DNA from: Smaragdicoccus niigatensis DSM 44881 = NBRC 103563
Lineage (GTDB): Bacteria > Actinomycetota > Actinomycetes > Mycobacteriales > Mycobacteriaceae
NCBI RefSeq assembly: GCF_000380645.1
Contig: NZ_AQXZ01000019.1
Span: 558,001-622,000, forward strand
Length of the DNA: 64,000 nt
Direction: 5' to 3'
The notes under the pieces are model-generated. The model made no database searches. It worked only from the letters and a program-made list of their open reading frames with translations, and was not told the DNA's origin. This document shows positions 1 through 8,000 of the stretch, piece after piece; within the stretch, counting starts at the first letter, position 1, and the number at the start of each line of letters is the position of its first letter. Made by a program: the position numbers and the translations under genes.

Positions 1-879
1 CTTCGCCGAATTCCGTGGCACCTCGATGAGGATGTCCGGCGGATTTCCGGCGCGCTGGTAACGCGCGAGCGCGGCTTGCATGAGTTCCAGCGAACGGTTC
101 ATCACCTCGAGGCGGCCAAGCCGGGGTTCAGTGCTCGTGGGCTCGGGTTCATGATCGGGCTCCTGCAGATTGGGTGCCCAGCGAGCGATCGCAGAGTTCA
201 CCGGGGCACGCAGACGCTCCGCGCCGCGCCGGAGGCGGCCCACGAGTTCGTCGACCGGATGCAGCCCGTCGCCGCCGCCCCACTCGCCATCGCTGGCGGG
301 ACCGTTGAGACTGACGCCGATGACGAGATCAGCGTCCATTCCAGTGGTCGCGATGACCGGGAGCGGCTCCAGGATGCCGCCGTCGGCGAGAATGCGGCCA
401 TTGGAGATGGTCGGTGTGATGAAGCCCGGGATCGCAATCGATGCGCGGATCGCGGAGTCGAGTGCTCCCCGCTGGAACCACACCGACCGCCCGTTCGAGA
501 GGTCTGTCGAGACTGCGATGTACGGGATCGGGAGGTCTTCGATCTGGGTCTTGCCGAGGATCTCCCGAATACGGTCGAGGATCTTCTCGGCCCGGATCGC
601 GCCTGGCTCGGCCATCGCGACGTCCAGCAGACGAATCATCTCGAGCTGCGTCAGCGTCTTGGTCCAGTCGGCGAATTCGTCGAGCTTGCCCGCGGCATAA
701 ACACCGCCGACGAGCGCGCCCATCGACGAGCCCGCGATACCGACGATGTCGAAGCCACGTCGCTTCAGTTCATTGATCACACCGATGTGTGCGTACCCAC
801 GAGCACCGCCACTACCCAGCGCAAGAACGACTCTCGTCGGTTCTGCGCCGTTCCCAGTTGTTGCGATCGCCTTGGCCAT
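1..879 (-). CDS. Patatin-like phospholipase (RssA-type), 3' end outside window
   Basis: Reading leftward from an ATG at 879, the frame is open for 293 codons to the window edge, so the C-terminus is missing. Three patatin hallmarks are visible: the oxyanion loop GSGGARG near residue 23, the nucleophile elbow GSSMG near residue 50, and a DGG motif near residue 166 supplying the catalytic Asp. The family consists of Ser-Asp dyad acyl hydrolases acting on phospholipids or other acyl esters. No signal peptide or membrane segment is seen, so it is probably cytosolic. The ATG lies four bases beyond the stop of the upstream lipase gene, so the two are probably co-transcribed. The substrate is unknown. 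Confidence 0.9.
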   Translation of the reverse strand, partial: MAKAIATTGNGAEPTRVVLALGSGGARGYAHIGVINELKRRGFDIVGIAGSSMGALVGGVYAAGKLDEFADWTKTLTQLEMIRLLDVAMAEPGAIRAEKILDRIREILGKTQIEDLPIPYIAVSTDLSNGRSVWFQRGALDSAIRASIAIPGFITPTISNGRILADGGILEPLPVIATTGMDADLVIGVSLNGPASDGEWGGGDGLHPVDELVGRLRRGAERLRAPVNSAIARWAPNLQEPDHEPEPTSTEPRLGRLEVMNRSLELMQAALARYQRAGNPPDILIEVPRNSAK

Positions 880-883
880 GCAC

Positions 884-2092
884 TCACGCTAACCACTTGA
901 GCAGGTGTTCGTACACCGCCTCGTGGTTGAGCAGAGTGAAGTGGTTGGCCTTGGAAAGGTGCAATCCGTTCTCTTTTTCGAACGGCAGAGTGCGGGTTCG
1001 GCTGCGGCCGCCGGCGCTCGCAACGAGAACGAGTCCGTCGCCGATGACGCGGCCGAGCGGATTGCGCGGATTCTTCGTGATCACCGCGGTGACGAAGTAG
1101 TACTGCGCGTCGGGCAGGAACGGAACTTCCTGAACCACTTGCGCTTTCAGCGAGTCCGGGGACCGGTCGAGCCAGTCTTCGTCGACCAGCGAGCCGAACC
1201 GCAGGTCGCGGATTCCCGCGCTGCGACGACGCAACAGGGTCGCGAACGGTCGCGTCTCAGGCGCCAGGTTCAGGGCTGCCGACCCGAAGTGTGCGAGCTT
1301 CTCGAGAGGCGCTCCGGTGTGCGGTGAGCCGAGGGTGACGACGTGACGAACGTAACGCGTCCAGGGCGCCTCCGTCACACACGCTGAACGGGACACGAGT
1401 CCCCCCATCGAGTGTCCGACCAGCGAAATCGATTGGACCTTCACGGGCCATTCGAAAACCAACTCGGTCAGCAGATCGCTCAGAATTCGACCGTTTTCGG
1501 AGATGTGCAGACCCGAGTTGTAGCGGATCTCGACACCGGTGAAGGGACCATCTTGGCCGAGTCGCTGAGCGTAGGTCGGGCGGCCGCCGAGGCGCCAGGC
1601 CCGTTCACTCTCGACGAGTCCATGGAGGAACACCACGATGTGGCTCTGCGCGTTGGGATAGGCCTTTGCGAGCGACCAGCGGTCGAGTTCGATGCGTCGG
1701 CCGTCGACCCGCACCGACATCTCCGTCGCGAGCGGCGATCCCTGCTCGACGAGTTTGTCGCCGATGAGACCTTGGACGACCGCGATCACACCGGCTGCGC
1801 GCGGGTCCTCCGAGAGCTTTCGGGATTTCGGGGCGAGCGTGTCGATCGCGTTCCCGATCTGGGGTCCGGCGGTCTTTGTCGACAGTTCGATCGCGCTGTA
1901 GATGCCGTCCGTGATCGTGTCGTGGAGGTACTTGACCGGCGTCGCGCTCGGCCCGGTGCCGAGACGGACGAAGCCGAAGATCCGATCCGAAATCGCACGG
2001 TGCACCTTGCGAATTCCTTCGGCGGCACCGCCGATCTCCGTAAGACCAAGTTCCGCGAGCGCACCGACTTCGGTGGGCTGAGGTTGCTGCAT
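884..2092 (-). CDS. Alpha/beta-hydrolase fold lipase/esterase
   Basis: This 402-residue protein carries the nucleophile elbow GHSMGG with the context SLVGHSMGGLVSRSA, an upstream FLHGL strand likely forming the oxyanion hole, and a C-terminal NHFTLLNH segment that can supply the catalytic His. The arrangement resembles PGAP1-like or triacylglycerol lipases. The frame stays open upstream to 2302, but that part overlaps the neighbouring DUF202 gene and is Arg/Ser-rich, so I chose the ATG at 2092 (start MQQPQPTEVG). No signal peptide is visible. It sits between two DUF202 membrane genes and a patatin gene on the same strand, suggesting a lipid-handling operon. The exact substrate cannot be read. 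Confidence 0.85.
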   Translation of the reverse strand: MQQPQPTEVGALAELGLTEIGGAAEGIRKVHRAISDRIFGFVRLGTGPSATPVKYLHDTITDGIYSAIELSTKTAGPQIGNAIDTLAPKSRKLSEDPRAAGVIAVVQGLIGDKLVEQGSPLATEMSVRVDGRRIELDRWSLAKAYPNAQSHIVVFLHGLVESERAWRLGGRPTYAQRLGQDGPFTGVEIRYNSGLHISENGRILSDLLTELVFEWPVKVQSISLVGHSMGGLVSRSACVTEAPWTRYVRHVVTLGSPHTGAPLEKLAHFGSAALNLAPETRPFATLLRRRSAGIRDLRFGSLVDEDWLDRSPDSLKAQVVQEVPFLPDAQYYFVTAVITKNPRNPLGRVIGDGLVLVASAGGRSRTRTLPFEKENGLHLSKANHFTLLNHEAVYEHLLKWLA

Positions 2093-2163
2093 GCCAACGA
2101 GTGTACAAATGTGCACCGAATTTCGGAATACCCATTCATCGAGAATTTCGATCCGCGCCCAGA

Positions 2164-2457
2164 TCAGCTGCGCAGCAGCGACGTCAGCTCGGTGAGTCCG
2201 CCCAGCACAGTGGCTATGGCAATGGCTGCCGTGGTCCTGCCGCCGGTGACAATTGAACCCAGTTCGAACTGGTAGCGGCGACGACTTTCGGCGTACACCC
2301 AAAGAGCCAGTGGGATGGAGATTCCGACCGCGATGATCGCCAGGAAGCCGATCTCACGAACGGTCAAGCGTGCCAACAACAACGACCCGAAGATGATCGA
2401 CAGAGCGGTCCGCTGCCACGCGAGAGCCGTGCGTTCCGGCGCCATTCCCGGGTCCAT
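2164..2457 (-). CDS. DUF202 small membrane protein, second copy
   Basis: A 97-residue protein with the DUF202 signature ERTALAWQRTALS near its N-terminus and three hydrophobic helices (about residues 19-33, 36-55 and 76-92). DUF202 proteins are small inner-membrane proteins of unknown function. The ATG immediately follows the TAA stop of the upstream DUF202 gene with no bases between, so translation is probably coupled and the two proteins may act as a heteromer. Paired DUF202 genes are a known arrangement in actinobacteria. Confidence 0.85.
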   Translation of the reverse strand: MDPGMAPERTALAWQRTALSIIFGSLLLARLTVREIGFLAIIAVGISIPLALWVYAESRRRYQFELGSIVTGGRTTAAIAIATVLGGLTELTSLLRS

Positions 2458-2817
2458 TTACAGATCCACCAGAAAGAGCATCAGTCCGGCGCAGATGAGA
2501 CCGACCGCGACCACGATGGTCGGGATTCCCATGGGGAGGGGTTGCCCGCGGCGCATGGCACGCTCGGCGAAAGCCCAGCGGAACCACGACGCGACCGCGG
2601 CTCCGATCCCGAGAACGACGAGCAGTAGAGCGAGCACTTTCTTGGCCACGGGTGAGATCTCAAGCGGGACCGCATGAACGGCGACGCCAGCGGCGAGAAA
2701 GGCTAAAGACGTTCGAATCCAGGCCAGGAAGGTCCGCTCGTTGGCCAGACTGAATCGCGGATCGGGTTCATCCCCGGTTTCGTAGATCCAGCCTGGCCAT
2801 CGTTTCGGCGCTTCCAC
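2458..2817 (-). CDS. DUF202 small membrane protein, first copy
   Basis: About 119 residues from a GTG start. The frame continues upstream into the fadD gene, but the only reasonable start after the fadD stop is the GTG at 2817 (MEAPKRWPGW). The DUF202 signature RFSLANERTFLAWIRTSLAF is followed by three membrane helices. The stop TAA abuts the ATG of the next DUF202 gene, and the start lies 23 bases after the acyl-CoA synthetase stop, so all three are likely one transcript. Function unknown. The start is the least certain part. Confidence 0.8.
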   Translation of the reverse strand: MEAPKRWPGWIYETGDEPDPRFSLANERTFLAWIRTSLAFLAAGVAVHAVPLEISPVAKKVLALLLVVLGIGAAVASWFRWAFAERAMRRGQPLPMGIPTIVVAVGLICAGLMLFLVDL

Positions 2818-2840
2818 ACCGTCACGGTACCCAGAAGGTA

Positions 2841-4550
2841 CTAAGCCCAGACGACCTTTCCGGACTCCTTGACGAGAGCCGGCACCTTGTCGGCGTAGAA
2901 CTTCTCGATCACCGCACGCTTGATCTTCATCGTCGGGGTGAGCATGCCGTTGTCCATCGTCCACTGGTCATGGACCACGATGAGCTTGGACAGATGCTCA
3001 TGCGGCGGCAGCGTGGCGTTGACCTCCTCGCGGAGGGAAGCCAGCTCCTTGGTCAGAGCCTCTTTCGACGCACCATCTTCGGCGAGACGCTTCTGCGCCT
3101 CTTCGGACAGCATCATGAGCGCGATCGGCTGCGGCAGATCGAAACCAGCGACACAGACAACCTCGATCGCCGAATTGACGGCGAGCTTGTTCTCGATCGG
3201 CACGGGCGCGACGTACTTGCCCTTGCTGGTCTTGAACAGGTCCTTCACGCGACCAGTGATCTTGGCGTAGCCGTCCTTGTCGATCTCGGCCATGTCGCCG
3301 GTCTTGAGGAAGCCGTCCTCGGTGAGGTCCTCAGCGGTCTTCTCCGGGTTCTTGTAGTACCCGAGCATCTGGCCGGGGCTCTTGACGAGAAGCTCGCCCG
3401 ACTCAGGGTCAACTCGATGCTCGACGCCGGGGTTGGCCTCGCCGACCGTGCCGACCTTCACGCGGCCCGGACGGTTCGCGTGCGAGTACGCCGCGTTCTC
3501 GGTCATGCCGTAGACCTCGAGCAGCTCGAGGCCGAGGGTTCGATACCAGCTGATGATGTGCGCAGGCAGCGGTGCCGAACCGGTCAGCGCAACGCGGACA
3601 TGGTTCAGTCCGAGCTGCGTGAGGACCTTCTTCTTGATGACCTTGTTGAGGATCGGGATCTTGAACAGCACCCGCTGCTTTTCGAGCGGCAGCTTGTGGG
3701 AGACGCCCTGGTAGAACTTCGTCCACAGGCGCGGAACCGAGAAGAAGATCGTCGGCTGGGCGCGCTGGAGGTCCTCGACGAACGTGTCGAGCGTCCAGGC
3801 GAAGAATACTGAGCCGCCGAAGTACAGGGACAGCGTCTCGACAGCTTCCCTCTCGGCGACGTGGGCGAGGGGGAGGTACGACAGGAACCGATCGTTCTCA
3901 TCCGCGTGGAAGATCTTCTCGAGTCCAAGCGCCGGGGTCAGCATCGTCTCGTGCGAGTGCATGACGCCCTTGGGCTGCCCCGTGCTGCCCGAGGTGTAGT
4001 GGATCGTCGCGAGCGCGGCCGGATCAATAAGGCTTGCACCACCCTCGAACGGCGGGGTCTTCGCAATGATCTCGTCCCAGTGCGCCACACCCTTGGGAGC
4101 CGCTGCACTCCCGTCTTCGAACGGCGAGAGCGGGGTCGAGATGATCGGAAGCTTCTTCGGCAGTCCATCGGCCGCGAACTTCCACAGCTCCTGCATCTTG
4201 CCGACGACGATCGCCTTCGAGTCACTGTGCTCGAGGACGTACGTGATCGTGGGGGCGTCCATCGTGGGGTAGATCGGCACCGAGACGTGGCCGGCCATCA
4301 GGATCGCGAGGTCCGCCATGAACCAGTGCGCACTGTTCTTCCCGAGGATCGCGATCTTGCTATCGGCCGGGTAGGTGGCCTTGAGGTAGGCAGCCATGCG
4401 ACGAACCTCGTCGGCGACCTGCGTCCAGGTGTAGGTCGCGACGTCGCCGGCCTCATTGATCGGCTGGGTCAGGAAGACGCGGTCCGGCGTCTTCGCCTCC
4501 CAGTGAAGAAGACAGTGGACCAGGCTTTTTCGGTCGTCTGAACTTGACAA
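2841..4550 (-). CDS. fadD15: Long-chain fatty-acid-CoA ligase, FadD15-like
   Basis: This 569-residue protein is an AMP-forming acyl-CoA synthetase: it activates a fatty acid with ATP to an acyl-adenylate and transfers it to coenzyme A. The AMP-binding P-loop YTSGSTGQPKG lies near residue 187, the adenylation motif YGMTENAAYS near residue 345, and the hinge motif TGDMAEIDKDGY followed by KDLFKTSKGKYV near residue 430. Length and motifs match the FAA1/FadD15 long-chain group. The start is TTG, supported by a strong AGGAGA ribosome site seven bases upstream. It heads a leftward run with two DUF202 genes, a lipase and a patatin, fitting fatty-acid release and reactivation. The symbol is by resemblance. 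Confidence 0.9.
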   Translation of the reverse strand: MSSSDDRKSLVHCLLHWEAKTPDRVFLTQPINEAGDVATYTWTQVADEVRRMAAYLKATYPADSKIAILGKNSAHWFMADLAILMAGHVSVPIYPTMDAPTITYVLEHSDSKAIVVGKMQELWKFAADGLPKKLPIISTPLSPFEDGSAAAPKGVAHWDEIIAKTPPFEGGASLIDPAALATIHYTSGSTGQPKGVMHSHETMLTPALGLEKIFHADENDRFLSYLPLAHVAEREAVETLSLYFGGSVFFAWTLDTFVEDLQRAQPTIFFSVPRLWTKFYQGVSHKLPLEKQRVLFKIPILNKVIKKKVLTQLGLNHVRVALTGSAPLPAHIISWYRTLGLELLEVYGMTENAAYSHANRPGRVKVGTVGEANPGVEHRVDPESGELLVKSPGQMLGYYKNPEKTAEDLTEDGFLKTGDMAEIDKDGYAKITGRVKDLFKTSKGKYVAPVPIENKLAVNSAIEVVCVAGFDLPQPIALMMLSEEAQKRLAEDGASKEALTKELASLREEVNATLPPHEHLSKLIVVHDQWTMDNGMLTPTMKIKRAVIEKFYADKVPALVKESGKVVWA

Positions 4551-5000
4551 TGCGGTTCTCCTAAAAGAGTGCTTTGGCGCAACCTACTGGATTCGGACAT
4601 TCCGGTCCAGATCGTGCCGCTATTCTCACAGCCCCAACCGGGTATACCAGGCAGTTAGCGCCCCGCGGGACGTCATACCAAGTTTCCGCAGTGATCGACT
4701 TACCCGGCTCTCCACCGCACGCCGACCGGGCCTGGCCGAGAACCGGAACGATCGACTCGTGGAGTCTGCCGCTCTAGACGCAAAGGCGGCGCTGTGAACA
4801 TCCCCGGCCGAGGCGCCAATTTCTGAAATAGATGGAGCCCCTTTGCCTTCTACAATTTCGACCCGAACATTCGTGGCCCAATGTCATTCAAATAGCTGAC
4901 AGTCAACCAAATGAATTACCGTTTCCAATTCGTTGCATGTGAGCTGCGCCACCTAGCCTGGTGTTCTCCCGAGGACTGAAAGGCCTTCGAAAGGCGGCGA
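4551..5000. other. Divergent intergenic region between fadD15 and the FN3/T7SS operon
   Basis: This 450-base gap separates leftward fadD15 from the rightward operon starting at 5001. It is more AT-rich toward the right end (about 4850-4940), as expected for a promoter. A hexamer TTGCAT at 4933-4938 with a TAGCCT-like element about 15 bases downstream is a possible but weak sigma-A promoter. A 67-codon open frame at 4574-4777 has no ribosome site or recognisable protein and I do not regard it as a gene. No riboswitch or strong terminator is seen. Confidence 0.5.
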
Positions 5001-8000
5001 GTGGCTCAACCACCCTGGCGCAGCGCTCGCGAGCTGCTGCGGAGCAGCACTGCGTCAGCGCTCGTCGTCGCACTCGTTGCTGGCACCGTCATCTTTCTCG
5101 CGCTCCGCAGTGAAGGTTTTCCGGCGACTGACGTCAAACTAAACGCCGGCTCCGTTTGGGTCACCGACCAAAGTCGTGGACTTGCCGGCACCCTTAACCC
5201 GCAAATCGCTGAACTCACGGGCGCCGTCAAGGCAAAGGGCGCGGCGTTCGACGTCGTCCAAGAAGGCGATAACGCCTTCCTGGTCACCGACAACTCCCTT
5301 TCGCGGCTCGACGGCGCAATGATGCAGACCGCCGACCCCGTCACATTGGTCGCGGGTTCGTCGGTCTCACTCGGTGGTGGCGTGCTCGCCAGCATCGACG
5401 CGGCCAAAGGACAACTGCGAATCTCGCGCGCCGCAGCACCTGAGGGCATTGCGTCGGGCGCGACGCCGACCGCAGAACTCGGGCCCGGCTCAGTTGTCAC
5501 CGTCGGTCCCGACGGATCGGTCCGCGCTTTCTCCACCAAGAGCCACGAGCTCATCAGCTGGACAGTCGACGAGTCCGGATCCGTCCAAGAAGGCGACCAC
5601 TCGAGCCTTGACGGAGTCGAAGCCGGAGACCGGCTTCAGATTGCGGCCGTCGGCTCGGAAACAGCCCTGCTCGACGCAACCAAGGGTCGAGTCCTCACCG
5701 CCTCGCACGCTTTCGACACCGGCAACGCAGACCCGGCGAACATTGCACTGCAACTCTCCAGCGACGACGACAAGATCGTCTACGCGACCGACACCCACCT
5801 TGTAGAACAGCCTCTCGACGGATCAAAGGCAGAGGTTCGCGAGGTCGAGGGCGCCGGAAGTCACCCCGCCCGTCCGGCGGTCGTCTCCGGCTGCGTTCAC
5901 GCTGCGTGGACGACCGGGACCTATGTTCGCCAGTGCGGCGAGGACTTTCAGAACATGGGTCCGGCGACGGCCGCGCTGACCTCGACCGACCCGCCCACGT
6001 TCCGCGTCAATCGACAGCTCGTGGTCCTCAATGGCATCGCCGGTGAGCTGTGGGTTCCGAAGGACAATCTCAAGCTCGTCGACAACTGGCAGGACGTCAT
6101 TCCGCCGGACATGCAGACCGACGAACACGACGAGCAAAGCCTGCGTCGTAGCGATGCATGGACGACTCCGGAACGGCAGAACCAGAACCGCCCCCCGGTC
6201 GCTCAGGATGACCAGTTCGGTGCACGACCCGGACGAACGACCATGCTCACCGTTCTCGACAACGACTCCGACCCGGACGGCGACGTCCTCACGGTTCGAC
6301 CGCTGTCTCCAGATCCCTCGGTGGGTGTCGCACGCGGCGGATCAGCGCTGCAAATCACGCTTCCGGCGGATGCGACCGGCGAGCGAACGTTCGACTACGA
6401 AGTCAGCGACGGCCTCGGCGGAACTGCGACCGCCCATGCGACCGTGGCGGTTCGGACGCCCGATCAGAACGATCCGCCGACCCAGAAACGAATTCCCGAA
6501 CTGGTCGTCGCCGCTGGAAAGACCATCCGCTACAACGCCCTCAACGAGTGGAAAGACCCCGATGGCGACTCGGTCATCGGAGTCGGTGCCGCATCTGACG
6601 GCGATGACGTTCAGCTGCTGGCAAATGGTCTGTTCAGCTTCACCGACACGTCGAACAACCCTGGCCTACGTCAGGTCCGGGTCACGATGTCGGACGGGCG
6701 GAAGACCACCACGGGCGTCATCAACGTCAACGTCAAGCCGGCTGATCAGGTTCTTCCCGTGCCCAATGCCGACCACGTCACCGTGGCTGTGGGCAAGGTC
6801 GCGACGCTCCGGCCGCTGGCGAACGACTCCGATCCCGGCGAAGGCCAACTCCGCCTCGCCAAGGTCGGCGAAGTCCCCGACCTGTCGCTGACGCCGGACT
6901 TCTCCACCGGAGACGTGAAGGTCGCCGGCAGTCACCCGGGAATCTTCTACACCTCGTACACCGTCACCGACGGCCCGAACACCGCTCAAGGGCTCATCCG
7001 AGTCGACGTAATCGAGCCACAGGACGAGTCGCTTCCTCCGGCTGCCGCGAACGACGTGGCACTTCTCTCGGCCGGTCATCAGACGCTTGTCGACGTACTC
7101 GCGAACGACAGCGACCCGAACGAGCGCGTGCTCGTCGTTCAGTCGATCCAGATTCCGCCCAACTCGGGAATCAGCGTCGCCGTCGTCGACCACCGCGTTC
7201 TTCGAATCAGCGACTCCTCGGGCTTCAGCGATCCGATCACGGTGAACTACACCGTTTCGAATGGTTCCGCGTCTGCGGTCGGCGCCGTGGACGTCGTTCC
7301 GCTCGCACCTGCGGTCAATCCGCGACCACCGGTCGCGCAGGCCGACACCGTCAACGTGCGCGTCAAGGACGTGGCGACCGTTGACGTGCTCGCGAACGAC
7401 AACCACCCAGACGGCGACGAGTTCCACCTTCAGCCGAAGCTCGCCGAGGAGATGCCCGGCACCGGCGGATTCCTGTTCGTGTCCAATGACCAGATTCGGG
7501 TCCGGGCCGGCGAGACACCCGGCACCTACAACGCGGTCTACACGATCGTCGACAGCCGCGGTCAGACGTCATCGGCGCAGGTCACGGTCAACGTTTTGGC
7601 GCGAGACGACGCGTCGAATTCGGCTCCGAAGCCGCCGACGGTCACTGCTCGCGCGCTTTCCGGATCGACCGTTCGCATCCCGATCGACACGAACGGAATT
7701 GACCCCGACGGCGACTCGGTGACGCTGACCGGCACGTCCGGCGCGCCGCAGAAGGGTGTCATCGCCAAGGTCGGCAACGGCTGGGTGGACTACACCGCGC
7801 TTGCTGATTCCACCGGTACGGACGGCTTCGACTACACCGTTGAGGATCGCCTCGGACGGCCGGCGACGGGACACGTCGACATCGGAATTGCGCCTCGGAA
7901 CGCGCAGAACCAGCTCCCGAACGCCGTCGACGATCGCGTGAGCGCACGTCCCGATCGCGCGGTGACGATCCCGGTGTTGGCGAATGACACCGACCCCGAC

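Noticed and set aside
4574-4777. Small plus-strand frame upstream of the giant protein
   Set aside because: No ribosome site, no motif, Pro/Gly/Ser-rich translation; treated as intergenic.
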